A stretch of 64,000 bases of DNA from Hyphomicrobiaceae bacterium UBA7697 (GCA_002482645.1 DLGJ01000003.1:62001-126000), one strand, 5' to 3'; counted from the first letter of the stretch, positions 8,289-17,677 are shown. Notes: generated by a model not told the origin, from the letters alone. Program-made: numbers and translations.

Positions 8289-9257
8289 TTACGCGGCGCC
8301 GAGCCGCAAATCCCCTTTGCCGAGCTCGCTCCGGTACCAGTCGTAGGTCTGCTTGAGGCCTGCGGCGAGGTCGTATTTGGGCCGCCAGCCGAGCGCGGCC
8401 AAGCGTGAGCAATCCATCACCTTGCGCGGCGTGCCGTCGGGCTTCGAGGTGTCGAAGCGAAGCTCGCCGCGATAGCCCACCGCGTCCATCATGCGTTGCG
8501 CGAGTTCGGCGATGGTCACCTCCTCGCCTGTTCCGACATTGATGTGCCCGGCTTCGTCGTAGTCCTTGAGCAGGAACACGAGCGCGTCGGCGAGATCGTC
8601 CACATGCATGAATTCGCGCAAGGGCGTGCCCGTTCCCCAAATCTCGACGTTCGGAGCACCGTCGCGCGCGGCGGCATCGACCTTGCGCATCAGCGCAGGA
8701 ATGACGTGGCTGTTGTCGAGGTCGAAATTGTCGCCCGGCCCGTAGAGGTTGGTCGGCATGGCGGAGATATAGGCGCGGCCATACTGCTCGCGATAGGCCT
8801 GGCACAGCATGATCCCGGCGATCTTGGCGATCGCGTACCATTTGTTGGTGGGCTCGAGCGGGCCCGTCAGCAGCGCATCTTCGCGCATCGGCTGCGGCGC
8901 TTCGCGCGGATAGATGCAGGACGAGCCGAGGAACAGCAGCCGGCCGATATCCGCCTCGTGGGATCCGGCAATCAGGTTCGACTCGATCAAAAGGTTGTCG
9001 TTGAGAAAATCCACGGGATAGGTGGCGTTGGCGAGGATCCCGCCCACCTTGGCCGCCGCCACGATGACGATGTCGGGGGCCGTTCGCTTGAGATAGGCTT
9101 TGGTGGCGCCCTGGTCGCGCAAATCCACTTCGGCGCGGCCGGCGGTGACGATTTCGACGGGCTCCTCGCCGAGCCGGCGCACCAGGGCCTGTCCGACCAG
9201 CCCTTTGTGGCCCGCGACGAAGATGCGTTTGCCGGAAATATCGAACTGCGACGCCAT
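8289..9257 (-). CDS. fcl: GDP-L-fucose synthase
   Basis: The protein has 322 residues from ATG 9257, which has GAGGG about six bases upstream. ATG 9287 also has a plausible GAGG site and would add ten residues. It is an SDR epimerase-reductase with the Rossmann motif VAGHKGLVGQAL near residue 14. The family signature FLGSSCIYP includes Cys114, and Tyr141 and Lys145 in YAIAK are the catalytic pair. It carries out 3,5-epimerisation and NADPH reduction of GDP-4-keto-6-deoxymannose to GDP-L-fucose. In many bacteria gmd and fcl are adjacent and co-directional; here they converge. A 279-base divergent region separates it from manC. Confidence 0.95.
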   Translation of the reverse strand: MASQFDISGKRIFVAGHKGLVGQALVRRLGEEPVEIVTAGRAEVDLRDQGATKAYLKRTAPDIVIVAAAKVGGILANATYPVDFLNDNLLIESNLIAGSHEADIGRLLFLGSSCIYPREAPQPMREDALLTGPLEPTNKWYAIAKIAGIMLCQAYREQYGRAYISAMPTNLYGPGDNFDLDNSHVIPALMRKVDAAARDGAPNVEIWGTGTPLREFMHVDDLADALVFLLKDYDEAGHINVGTGEEVTIAELAQRMMDAVGYRGELRFDTSKPDGTPRKVMDCSRLAALGWRPKYDLAAGLKQTYDWYRSELGKGDLRLGAA

Positions 9258-9536
9258 CGTTTCCCTCTTCTCGTGCGCGGTTTCCATAGCACCTCTTTTT
9301 TGGGAGAGCCAACCGGTCATCGCCGGTGCACGCCGGCCCCGTGTTCGCTACCGCTCGCCGCCCATCGCGGCATAAGGGTTACCGCGACACCGTCATTGAC
9401 AACCGCCATGCGGGCGGGGATGACTGAGGCGCGACCGCAAGGGGGCCTCACGGACGGTACGAGACGCCCTTATGTGCCAAATGGTTAACGCGCTCGCCGC
9501 GCGCCGGCGGGCCAGACGAAGCGAGGCTTTCGACGG

Positions 9537-10952
9537 ATGGGACCGCTCTGCATTCCGGTGATTATGTGTGGCGGGGCGGGAACCCGTGTCTGGCCGGAGT
9601 CGCGCGAGACGCTGCCGAAGCAGTTCATTCCCCTCGTCGGCGACCAGTCGACCTTCCAGCGCATCATCGCGATGATCTCCGATCCGTCCGTGTTCGAAAA
9701 GCCGGTCGTCATCACCAATCGCGCCTACCGGTTCCTCGTGGCCGAGCAACTGGCGGAACTCGGCGTCGCGGCCACCATCGTGCTCGAACCGGAGCGGCGC
9801 GATTCCGGCCCCGCGGTCGCCGCGGCGGCGGAACTGGCCGCGAAGTCCGGCCCCGACACCGTCGTCGCCATGTTCGCGGCGGATCATATCTACCAGAAGC
9901 CCGCCGAGTTCATCGACAACTGCAGGGCCGCCATTCAGACCGCCGCCAAGGGCAACATCGTCAGCTTCGGCATCAAGCCGACCCATCCGGCCACCAATTT
10001 CGGCTATATCCGCCCCGGCGCGCCCGTCGAAGGGACGGCGGCGCGCAGGATCGAGGCTTTCGTCGAGAAACCGGACGCGGAGACCGCCGAACGTTACATC
10101 GCGGAAGGCTATCTGTGGAACTCGGGCAATTTCGTCTTCCCGGCGGAGACCATGCGCGGCGAGATCGAGCGCTTCGAACCGGACATGGCGTCCGCAGTGG
10201 CGGAGGCCGTCGCCAAGGCCGAGACAGACCTGGATTTCCTCGTTCTCGACGAAGAGAGCTTCGGACGGGCCACCAAGAAATCCATCGACTATGCCGTTAT
10301 GGAGCGGACCGGCCGCGCCGCCGTTGTCGAGGCCGACATGGGCTGGAACGATCTCGGCACCTGGAGTTCGGCCTTGAGCTTTACCGATACCGATGCGGCG
10401 GGAAATTCCATTCGCGGCGACGGCGTGGTGCTGAATTGCGCCAATGTGCATATCCGCTCGCCCGAGATGCTGACGGCGGTCGTGGGGCTAGAGGATGTCG
10501 TCGTGGTGACGACCGCCGATGCCGTGCTGGTGTTGAACAGCAAGGAAGCCGACAAGGTGAAGGCGCTGGTCGATGAGCTCCGGCGGCACGAGCGCCGGGA
10601 GGTTGTAGAGCACAAACGCGTCTATCGCCCATGGGGCTATTACCAAGGCGTCGATCAGGGAGCGCGCCATCAGGTCAAACGGATTCTGGTGAAGCCGCGC
10701 GCGAGCCTGTCGCTCCAAAAGCATTTCCATCGCGCCGAACATTGGATCGTCGTCAAGGGTACCGCCGAGGTAACCCGCGACGACGAGGTGATCCTCGTTC
10801 ACGAGAACGAGTCGATCTATCTGCCGATCGGCTGCACGCACCGGCTCGTCAATCCCGGCAAGATCGATCTGGAACTCATCGAAGTCCAGACCGGGAGCTA
10901 TCTCGGCGAGGACGACATCGTGCGGTTCGAGGATATCTACAACCGGACCTAG
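9537..10952 (+). CDS. manC: Mannose-1-phosphate guanylyltransferase / mannose-6-phosphate isomerase
   Basis: The protein has 471 residues, the usual size for the bifunctional type II enzyme. The N-terminus contains the nucleotidyltransferase signature MCGGAGTRVWPESRETLPKQF (residues 9 onward). The C-terminal 130 residues form a cupin, with RPWGYYQGVDQG and HFHRAEHWIVVKGTA supplying the metal ligands of the isomerase. It makes GDP-mannose from mannose 1-phosphate and can isomerise fructose 6-phosphate to mannose 6-phosphate. It feeds gmd and fcl next door. GCGAGG lies about nine bases before the start. Its stop shares the palindromic CTAG with the stop of the convergent gene. Confidence 0.96.
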   Translation: MGPLCIPVIMCGGAGTRVWPESRETLPKQFIPLVGDQSTFQRIIAMISDPSVFEKPVVITNRAYRFLVAEQLAELGVAATIVLEPERRDSGPAVAAAAELAAKSGPDTVVAMFAADHIYQKPAEFIDNCRAAIQTAAKGNIVSFGIKPTHPATNFGYIRPGAPVEGTAARRIEAFVEKPDAETAERYIAEGYLWNSGNFVFPAETMRGEIERFEPDMASAVAEAVAKAETDLDFLVLDEESFGRATKKSIDYAVMERTGRAAVVEADMGWNDLGTWSSALSFTDTDAAGNSIRGDGVVLNCANVHIRSPEMLTAVVGLEDVVVVTTADAVLVLNSKEADKVKALVDELRRHERREVVEHKRVYRPWGYYQGVDQGARHQVKRILVKPRASLSLQKHFHRAEHWIVVKGTAEVTRDDEVILVHENESIYLPIGCTHRLVNPGKIDLELIEVQTGSYLGEDDIVRFEDIYNRT

Positions 10953-12763
10953 GCGCGCGGGCGGCTCAGCTCGTCCGTATCCTGATATTCCAGCGCATAG
11001 TCCCAGCCGCGATAGCGGACGAGCCGGTAACCTTCGTCATGGAGCTTCCGCAGCGTGGCGAGCGTGCGGACCTTGCCGAGGCGCTCGGTATTGCTGTCGC
11101 CGGGATGAAATTCCACCAGCAAGATCCTTGGACGTAAGGCGCTGTGCACGAGCCGGTCTATCACGGCGAATTCGGCGCCTTCGATATCCATCTTCAGTAC
11201 ACGGATATTCTCGATGCCCTCGCGGCGCATGAGCTCTTCGAGCGTCACGCATTCCGCATCGAAGCCGCCGTCCGTGTTCTGGAGATTGACGGCCGAATGC
11301 GACACGCTGCCGGCGTTCGCCGGGGGGTGGAATGTCAACGTCTCGGTCTCGTTCCAAAGACCCCAGGGGCGGAAGGCGATGCGTTCGAGGTCGCCGTCCT
11401 CCGCGTCGTAGAACTCCGTCTTGGAATTGTTGATCGGCGCGGGGCGCCCTGCGGCAATCGCCTCTTTGGTGGCCTCGAAATGCGAAATCGCGCGCGGCGT
11501 CGGGTCGAGCACGATGAGCCGGCAGCCGAAGCGCTTGGCAAGTTCCACGTCGAACGAGATATCTTCGCCGGCCCCGGCCGAGACGACGACGTCGTCCGGG
11601 CTCAAGCCCTTTTCGGGCACCCACCAGCCGCCATAGTCCGTACCCAGCCGGATCAGCGGGCTGCTTGGCGGGGCGGCGAGCGCGCGATGCCGGGCCTCGA
11701 CTTCGGACGGGTTTGGCCCGTGAGCGCCGCCCGCGAAGCCGGTCCGTTCGCGGACACGGCGAAGGAGCTGACGCGGGCGGCGGGCCCAATAGGCGGCGCG
11801 GGCGGTCATGCTTGGCCGCGGTTCGGGATCGAGCCCGCGATGGGCCGAGCCGGACATCGGCTCGTGCCGCCGCCTCGGGTCCATCACCGCCATGAAGGCC
11901 TCGAACAGGCGCGGATCGACGAAGGCGAGGTCCGGCGTGCGCCAATCCTCGATCTTCAACGTTTCCAACGTGTGCTTGAATTCGGGCCGCACGCCGCAAT
12001 TGCTGCCCGATCCGTCGAGGCCCGTATTGTCGACCAGCGACTGAGTGGGGCAGATGCAGACGGCGTGATGCTTGAAATGGGTGTAGACCCAGCGGCAGGC
12101 CCAGACGTCTTTTTCGCCGCGCATGCAGGCGCGCAACGTGGCGAGGCTGTCGGCGCCGATCCAGTGCGCATAGGCGGCCGTGGCGCTGGCTGAAGCATTG
12201 AAGGCGTCGAACTCAGGGACCGCGAAGTCCGCCTTGGCCCAGCGGTCGCGCCATGTGGCCCAGCCCCAGCATTGCATGCGCGGGATGGCGTAGACGTCGT
12301 AGCCGTAATCGGCCGGAACAGGCATCACGGACGCGGGATGCGAATAGGCGCCGATGGAGAACACGCCCGCGTGGTTCTCGAAGCGGTCGAGCATGCGGTT
12401 GAAATAGGTGAGCGTCGCCGGGTGTGTGACCAGATCGTCCTCGATGACGATCACCCTGCCGTGGCGCTCGACGATCTCGGTGACGCCCCCGATGATGGAT
12501 TGCGCCAGACCGATATTCTCGGCCCGCGCATTCACGGTGACGGAGCGGAACCCCTCGATGTCTTTCAGCAGAGTGCGAACGGCGTCCACGCCTTCGCGAT
12601 CAACGTCCGATTTCGGGCCGTCGCTGAACACGTGGAGATCGGTCTCGGAGGCGAGCACATTGGCGCGCAGCGCCTCGATCGTCGCCTGCGCGTGGTCCGC
12701 CCGGTTGTAGACGAAGAGCGCGACGGGCGCCGTTCCGGGCTCATGTGCCGTAGTCTGGGTCAT
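10949..12763 (-). CDS. Glycosyltransferase fused to FkbM-type methyltransferase
   Basis: The protein has 604 residues in two parts. Residues 1-300 resemble GT-A glycosyltransferases of the type with VALFVYNRADHAQATIEAL at the start, an IEDD metal motif at about 107 and WGWATWRDRW at about 166. Residues 370-604 form an FkbM-family methyltransferase, with VVSAGAGEDISFDVELA as the SAM-binding loop, LKMDIEGAEF at about 523 and a conserved C-terminal YRLVRYRGWDYALEY. A basic proline and arginine linker joins them. The inference is that one polypeptide adds a sugar and O-methylates the product or a neighbour. The last bases overlap the convergent manC stop. It heads a leftward run with the GT4, epimerase and GT2 genes to its right. 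Confidence 0.85.
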   Translation of the reverse strand: MTQTTAHEPGTAPVALFVYNRADHAQATIEALRANVLASETDLHVFSDGPKSDVDREGVDAVRTLLKDIEGFRSVTVNARAENIGLAQSIIGGVTEIVERHGRVIVIEDDLVTHPATLTYFNRMLDRFENHAGVFSIGAYSHPASVMPVPADYGYDVYAIPRMQCWGWATWRDRWAKADFAVPEFDAFNASASATAAYAHWIGADSLATLRACMRGEKDVWACRWVYTHFKHHAVCICPTQSLVDNTGLDGSGSNCGVRPEFKHTLETLKIEDWRTPDLAFVDPRLFEAFMAVMDPRRRHEPMSGSAHRGLDPEPRPSMTARAAYWARRPRQLLRRVRERTGFAGGAHGPNPSEVEARHRALAAPPSSPLIRLGTDYGGWWVPEKGLSPDDVVVSAGAGEDISFDVELAKRFGCRLIVLDPTPRAISHFEATKEAIAAGRPAPINNSKTEFYDAEDGDLERIAFRPWGLWNETETLTFHPPANAGSVSHSAVNLQNTDGGFDAECVTLEELMRREGIENIRVLKMDIEGAEFAVIDRLVHSALRPRILLVEFHPGDSNTERLGKVRTLATLRKLHDEGYRLVRYRGWDYALEYQDTDELSRPRA

Positions 12764-12853
12764 CGACAGTTCTCTTTCGGCGGCAATGCCCCGTTTCTCG
12801 CAGGTCTTACCACGCTTCGCCAGGGTGCACTTTATCGTGCCTGCGGGCGCGCT

Positions 12854-14146
12854 CTACCGCTCGGTGCCGGGCGTCCGCGCGGCGAGGATCTCACGGTAGA
12901 AATCCACATAGTTCCGAACGGCCGTGGCTTGGGCGTGACGGGCGACCGCACGCTTGCGGATCTCGGCGCTCATCTCGGGCCCGGCGTGGCGAGCGGCCCA
13001 GGCGATGCCCTTGGCGAGATCCTCGACATCGAAAGGCTGGGCGAGATAGCCGGTTTCGAGGTGATCGATCATGTCGGGCATGCCGCCGACATCGAAACCG
13101 ACGCAAGCGACCCCGCAGCAACTCGCCTCCTTGATCGTGTTCGGAAGATTGTCCGCCTCGGTCGGGAGCACGAACACGTCCGCGGCGCTGTAGGCCGTGG
13201 CCAGCTTTTCCTCGTCGTGGATCGTGCCGAGATAGCGGCACGCAAACCCGGCAATGGTTTGGTCGGCAGGTCCGGATGCCCCGAGGATCGCGAACACCGT
13301 CCCGGACGGATCGAGATGCTCGGAAAGATGGCCGAGCGCTTCTTGCAGATGATGAAAGCCCTTGCGGCGGTCGCCGGTCGCGTTCATGGCCCCGAACGTG
13401 ATCACGCCTTTGTCCTGGGGCAGGCCGAAGGCATCGCGCGCCGCACGCTTGTCCTTCGGCGCGTAGAGCTCGGTATCGACGGGGTTGAGGATGTGACGGA
13501 CGCGATAGCGCCCGAATAGCTGGCTGGCTTTCGCGCAGCCGGCAATCCACTTGCTCGGCCCGACAATGTTGAGTTCGGCGTCGCGCCAGCACCGCCGCTT
13601 GTAGTTCCAAACCATGCGGTCGAAATCCGGACCCGATTCATGCGCGGGGCGATTGTCGGCGCGGTAGCCTTCCCGGTAGCGCTCGGGATCGCCTGGAAGG
13701 AGATAGTGCTCCGTGCCCGCGAAGCCCCAAATGTCGGGGAGCTTCCACACCACCGGCTTGTTGAGCCTGGCAAGCTCGCCGATCGAAATCGTGTCCTCGC
13801 CGATCCAATGCATTTGGACGATGTCGGCATCCATCCGGTTCAGAAACTCTGCAGTGCCCATGGGCACGACGTTGAACGTCCGGATCACCGGGTTGCCGGA
13901 GTGCCGGAGCTTGTTGATGAGCCAGGCGCCGCGCCGGGCGAGCAGGCGCCGAAACCTCTTCCTCGGCAGGGCAATGACGCGGGGATCGTCGGTTCCCTTA
14001 TGCACGACCACGAGGCGGGACTCGATCCCTTGCGAGAGCATGGCTTGATGGGAGCGGCGGGCTCCGATGGCCGCGCCGCCCATGCTGTCGGAATAGCAGA
14101 GATGGACGACGCGCAAGGGCCTGTCTGTCGCGGCCGGCTCAGACAT
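12854..14146 (-). CDS. Family 4 glycosyltransferase (GT-B fold)
   Basis: The protein has 430 residues from ATG 14146, whose first bases overlap the stop of the epimerase gene by eight bases; a longer frame to 14284 is a shadow of that gene. The N-terminal domain starts LRVVHLCYSDSMGGAAIGARR, a GT-B acceptor domain with the glycine-rich loop. The C-terminal domain has the GT4 donor motif LPTEADNLPNTIKEASCCG at about residue 350, with the paired glutamates of the E-x7-E motif. It transfers a sugar from an unknown nucleotide donor with retention. The ATG-TGA overlap implies translational coupling with the epimerase. Confidence 0.92.
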   Translation of the reverse strand: MSEPAATDRPLRVVHLCYSDSMGGAAIGARRSHQAMLSQGIESRLVVVHKGTDDPRVIALPRKRFRRLLARRGAWLINKLRHSGNPVIRTFNVVPMGTAEFLNRMDADIVQMHWIGEDTISIGELARLNKPVVWKLPDIWGFAGTEHYLLPGDPERYREGYRADNRPAHESGPDFDRMVWNYKRRCWRDAELNIVGPSKWIAGCAKASQLFGRYRVRHILNPVDTELYAPKDKRAARDAFGLPQDKGVITFGAMNATGDRRKGFHHLQEALGHLSEHLDPSGTVFAILGASGPADQTIAGFACRYLGTIHDEEKLATAYSAADVFVLPTEADNLPNTIKEASCCGVACVGFDVGGMPDMIDHLETGYLAQPFDVEDLAKGIAWAARHAGPEMSAEIRKRAVARHAQATAVRNYVDFYREILAARTPGTER

Positions 14147-15062
14147 GTCCCGAGGTCTCGAACCAGTCCCAGGTGCGGCGCACGCCTTCGTCGAGTTCGG
14201 TCGCGGGATCGTAGCCGATGGCGCCGCGGGCCTTGGCGATATCGCAATAAGTATGAAGGATTTCGCCCGCGCGCGCCGGCTCATACGTCACGCTGAACTC
14301 CGTGCCCGTCGTATCGCGAATAATGTCGATCAGCGCATTCACGGAGGTCGGCTTGCCGAAGCCGAGCTGATAGGTCCCGGCGGCGCCCGCCTCGATGGCG
14401 CGGACGATCCCGTCGGTGAGATCCTCGACGAAGAGGTAGTCGCGGGTCTGGCTGCCGTCGCCATAGACGGTCACGGCGCCGGTCTCGCGGATGTTCTTGA
14501 TGAAGGCGGCGACGACCGAGCTTTTGCGGCGCGAGTTCGGCCCGTAAATGTTCGAGAAGCGCAAGCTTGCGGCCTTCAGCCCGTAAGACTGCGCATAGGC
14601 CCAGCAATAGCCTTCGGCGGCGAGCTTCGAGGCGCCGTAGGGCGATGCGGGTTTTGCGGCGATGTCCTCGTTGATGGGCGGGGGCACTTCGCCGAGAATG
14701 GCGCCGCCGGTCGAGGCGTTCACGAGCGAGGGCACATCTTCCTGCCGCATCGCCTCCAGCACGTTGAACGTGCCGGTGGTGTTGATGTCGAAATTGAGCT
14801 GCGGGTCCTCGATGGAGTCGATCACGCGTGTATGCGCGGCGAGATGAACCACGGCGTCCATGTTTCTGACCGCCTTGCGGACCGCGCCGGCATCGCGCAC
14901 ATCCCCTTCGACGATTTCGATCCCGTCCGTGATGGAGAGGTCGCCGCTCGGATTCGACATATTGTCGAAGATGCGGATCTCGGCGCCGAATGTGTCTCGG
15001 AGTTTCGGCACCAGGCTCGTTCCGATAAAGCCAAGCCCGCCTGTTACTAGAACCCGTTTCAT
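14139..15062 (-). CDS. NAD-dependent nucleotide-sugar epimerase/dehydratase
   Basis: The protein has 307 residues from ATG 15062, which begins MKRVLVTGGLGFIGTSLVPKL, a clean Rossmann glycine motif. The earlier in-frame start at 15245 belongs to the neighbouring gene's antisense. Further SDR landmarks are DAVVHLAAHT, VNASTGGAI and the catalytic Tyr-Lys pair in SPYGASKLAAEGYCWAY. It belongs to the extended SDR group that includes GalE-like 4-epimerases and dehydratases; the exact activity cannot be fixed. The order GT2, epimerase, GT4 with gaps of 37 bases and an overlap indicates a leftward operon. It probably supplies a sugar used by those transferases. Confidence 0.88.
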   Translation of the reverse strand: MKRVLVTGGLGFIGTSLVPKLRDTFGAEIRIFDNMSNPSGDLSITDGIEIVEGDVRDAGAVRKAVRNMDAVVHLAAHTRVIDSIEDPQLNFDINTTGTFNVLEAMRQEDVPSLVNASTGGAILGEVPPPINEDIAAKPASPYGASKLAAEGYCWAYAQSYGLKAASLRFSNIYGPNSRRKSSVVAAFIKNIRETGAVTVYGDGSQTRDYLFVEDLTDGIVRAIEAGAAGTYQLGFGKPTSVNALIDIIRDTTGTEFSVTYEPARAGEILHTYCDIAKARGAIGYDPATELDEGVRRTWDWFETSGHV

Positions 15063-15099
15063 GCTGCGATGGACACCCTTCGGCAATGGTGGAATGAGG

Positions 15100-16209
15100 T
15101 CATGGCTGCCGCGCTCCTCCGAAAAGCGCGCCGGCCGTCCGGCGCGCCCACCGTACAAGACGGTAGGTGGCGCGTGCGATGTAATAGCAGAGGAAGAACA
15201 GGACTTCGAAGATGGGCGCCAAAAGTTTTCGCACAAACCGCACAAGTCGTCTGAGCGGCGTCGCGGTTCGCGCGGGCGGCGAGTGCGCCGCTTGTGGATG
15301 TGCCGGTGCGCCGCGTTGCGGCAAAGGCTTCAGGCCGAGGGCGTTGTAGACCGGCCGCCATTGGCGAAGGCTGCGCCAGGCGATGGACGCGGTGTTGGCG
15401 CCGGCGCGGCCCGGGAAATGCCGGCGCATGTAGCGCCAGGCGATGGGCACGTTCTCGATGGACCGGATCGAGGTCATGTTATCGAGGACCGCCGCGAAGT
15501 TCTGCGGACCCTGGCGAAAGGTGAAATGGACACCGGTCGCCGCTTGCTCCTCCACCACCTCGATCTCGGTCGCGTCCGTCACGAAGAAGCGGAAGCCTTC
15601 CTTGCCGGCGCGCAGACAGAAATCGGCATCGCCATAATAATGCGGGAAGGCGGACGCGTCGTAGTTCCCGGCGCGGTCGAGGATTTCGACGGGGAACAGC
15701 GAGCAGCGGCCGAACAGAGTCTTCACCTCGAACAGCCCGTTCTGCTCCGCCATGGCGGCATGAAGCTTGTCGAGATCGTTCAGAATGAGGCCGGAGCCCG
15801 GCGCCCAGCCCGTGGAGATCGCGCGCCCGCTCGCGGCATCGACGGCGACCGGCGCGACGCCGGCGCGGCCGCTCGCTTCCGACACACGCGCAAGCGCCGC
15901 GACGGTATCCGCGCGCAGCAGCGTGTCGTCGTTGACGAGAAGGAAGAAGTCTCCGCGCGCGAAATCCGGCCGCAGCGTGTCCAGAGCCTTCGCGACAGCG
16001 CCGGTCCACCACAGCGTGCCGTCGCCTTTGAGGACTCGGACCGCGGGAAATTTCTCCACCAGCATTCCGGCCGTGCCGTCCGTGCTGCCGTCGTCCACGA
16101 CGGTGACGGTCATCGTGTTGATGGCCGTTTGCGCGAATATCCGCGCCAGGCACTCGTCTACGAGGGCCTGCCGGTTGTGGGTCGGGATGATGACATGGAC
16201 CTTCGGCAC
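15100..16209 (-). CDS. Family 2 glycosyltransferase with hydrophobic C-terminus
   Basis: The protein has 369 residues from GTG 16209, chosen because the GT2 fold begins at once with VPKVHVIIPTHNRQALVDE. The segments VVDDGSTDGTAGML and FLLVNDDTLLRADT are the nucleotide and metal motifs. WWTGAVAKAL and the YGDADFCLRAGKEGF region match rhamnosyltransferase-like GT2 enzymes. The last 60 residues carry a basic and aromatic hydrophobic stretch containing APIFEVLFFLCYYIA, suggesting membrane association. It is the first gene of the leftward operon and diverges from the GHGFGH-type glycosyltransferase gene across a 363-base gap. Confidence 0.88.
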   Translation of the reverse strand: MPKVHVIIPTHNRQALVDECLARIFAQTAINTMTVTVVDDGSTDGTAGMLVEKFPAVRVLKGDGTLWWTGAVAKALDTLRPDFARGDFFLLVNDDTLLRADTVAALARVSEASGRAGVAPVAVDAASGRAISTGWAPGSGLILNDLDKLHAAMAEQNGLFEVKTLFGRCSLFPVEILDRAGNYDASAFPHYYGDADFCLRAGKEGFRFFVTDATEIEVVEEQAATGVHFTFRQGPQNFAAVLDNMTSIRSIENVPIAWRYMRRHFPGRAGANTASIAWRSLRQWRPVYNALGLKPLPQRGAPAHPQAAHSPPARTATPLRRLVRFVRKLLAPIFEVLFFLCYYIARATYRLVRWARRTAGALFGGARQP

Positions 16210-16572
16210 GGAGATCGGACACCCAAGTGGTGGTTTGACGGCGCGTTCGGCGCCTCGGCAAAGGTGCAGGCTCCGCTGACCATAGACCGGTGCCGGTATG
16301 CCACGCATTCCATTCCGGCGGGCGCCGCGCGAGCCTCAGCTGCCTAGCAGAGCCGGGGGGTGCGTTCAATGCGGATGCCTCGGGGAGGATTGCCGGGATC
16401 GTCAGGATCGTACTCTGACCGGAGTCGTTGACCGAGCCGGCGCGGCGGCGGCGGCGGGCAAACGTCCGAGCCATTGTCATGGCGCCGCCTTCGCCCTATC
16501 CCTCGGCCGCGATGAAACGCGTAGTCACAAACCGGCCCGAATCCCGGCCGCGGCGTTGCACGACCTGAGACA
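16210..16572. other. Divergent intergenic region, 363 bases
   Basis: This is the gap between two genes that start away from each other, so promoters for both operons should lie here. Open frames in it are short and show no family motif or ribosome site. I see no convincing hairpin, repeat or palindrome. The sequence is GC-rich like its neighbours. Confidence 0.5.
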
Positions 16573-17658
16573 ATGGCGAGCGTACGCACAACCGTCGTCT
16601 TCGATGTGTCCGGTCACGGATTCGGCCATCTCGGGCAAGCCGCGCCCGTGATCCAGGCGCTGCGCGCACGATGTCCGCACTGCAGAATCGTCTTGCGAAG
16701 CGCACACCCGGCGTCCCTGTTGCGCGATTTCTTGGGCTGCGAGGTGGTCCTGGCGCCGCCGCCGCCCGAGGCGACCATGGTCATGCATGGGCCGACTTCC
16801 GTGGACGCGGCCGGAAGCGCCGAGGCCCACCGGCGGGTTTGCGAGCGCTGGGAGGAGCATGTTGCGCGCGAGGCGGCACGGCTCGCGGCTCTCAAGCCCA
16901 CGATCCTGGTTTCCGATGTCTCCTATCTTTCGCTCGCCGCCGCCAAGCGTCTCGGCATTCCCGCCATCGCGTTGTGTTCGCTTAACTGGGCTGACATCTA
17001 TCGCGCCTATTGCGGGACGGAAGCGGGCGCTTCGGCGGTTCTCGAAACGATCGAAGCCGCCTACGCCGCCGCGGATGTTTTTCTGCAGGTCGAGCCGCAC
17101 ATGCCGATGGACGGGCTTTCGAATTTGCGCTCGATCGGTCCGGTCGCGCGGATCGGCCATCATCGCCGGCGCGATCTCGAAGCCGCCGCGGACATTCCGC
17201 GAGGGCGGAAGATCGTCCTCGTGAGCCTTGGTGGAATCCCGGGGGGCGATGGGCTCGATCTGCCCCAGGTTCCGGGGGTGCATTGGCTTGCCGGTGCTGG
17301 CGTGACGGGCCCGGCAGGGACCGTCACCGGGGCCGGTGCGCTGGCGATGCCGTTCCTCGACCTTTTGGCGTCGTCGGATGCGGTGATTACCAAGGTCGGA
17401 TACTCGACCTTCGTGGAAGCGGCATGCAACGGCACGGCGCTCGTCAGCGCGCCGCGCGACGACTGGCCCGAGTCGCCCTATCTCGTTGCCTGGGCCGAAC
17501 GGAACGCCCGCTTTGCACTCACCGGCAGCGGGCTCGACGCGCCGGAGATTCGCCGGGCGCTGGAGGACGTCTTGAGCGCTCCGCCAAGGCCGCCGGTGCC
17601 GGCGACGGGCGTGGAGGAGGCCTGCCGAGTCATCGCCAAGACCGCGGATTTGCTATAA
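16573..17658 (+). CDS. GT-B glycosyltransferase of the GHGFGH type
   Basis: The protein has 361 residues. It begins with VVFDVSGHGFGHLGQAAPVI; the GHGFGH segment at about residue 15 is the hallmark of the GT-B-like domain found at the N-terminus of plant and bacterial L-arabinokinase-like proteins and in related MurG-like transferases. The second half has VLVSLGGIPGGDGLDLP and SDAVITKVGYSTFVEAACNGTALV, which fits a donor-binding GT-B domain with the conserved glycine and Ser-Thr cluster. The kinase half of arabinokinases is absent, so it is a stand-alone transferase-like protein. It lies just upstream of the ABC exporter genes. Its donor and acceptor are unknown. Confidence 0.7.
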   Translation: MASVRTTVVFDVSGHGFGHLGQAAPVIQALRARCPHCRIVLRSAHPASLLRDFLGCEVVLAPPPPEATMVMHGPTSVDAAGSAEAHRRVCERWEEHVAREAARLAALKPTILVSDVSYLSLAAAKRLGIPAIALCSLNWADIYRAYCGTEAGASAVLETIEAAYAAADVFLQVEPHMPMDGLSNLRSIGPVARIGHHRRRDLEAAADIPRGRKIVLVSLGGIPGGDGLDLPQVPGVHWLAGAGVTGPAGTVTGAGALAMPFLDLLASSDAVITKVGYSTFVEAACNGTALVSAPRDDWPESPYLVAWAERNARFALTGSGLDAPEIRRALEDVLSAPPRPPVPATGVEEACRVIAKTADLL

Positions 17659-17663
17659 ATCGT

Positions 17664-17677
17664 GGACCGGCCGGTCC
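17664..17677. repeat. Perfect 14-base palindrome after the GHGFGH gene
   Basis: GGACCGGCCGGTCC lies six bases after the stop of the upstream gene and about 150 bases before the ABC permease start. It is a perfect inverted repeat with no loop, so it suits an operator or methylation site better than a terminator hairpin. No second copy was noticed nearby. Confidence 0.3.

Noticed and set aside
7138..9312. Leftward frame of 724 codons across gmd and fcl
   Set aside because: Antisense to gmd and in a wrong frame of fcl; carries no domain of its own.
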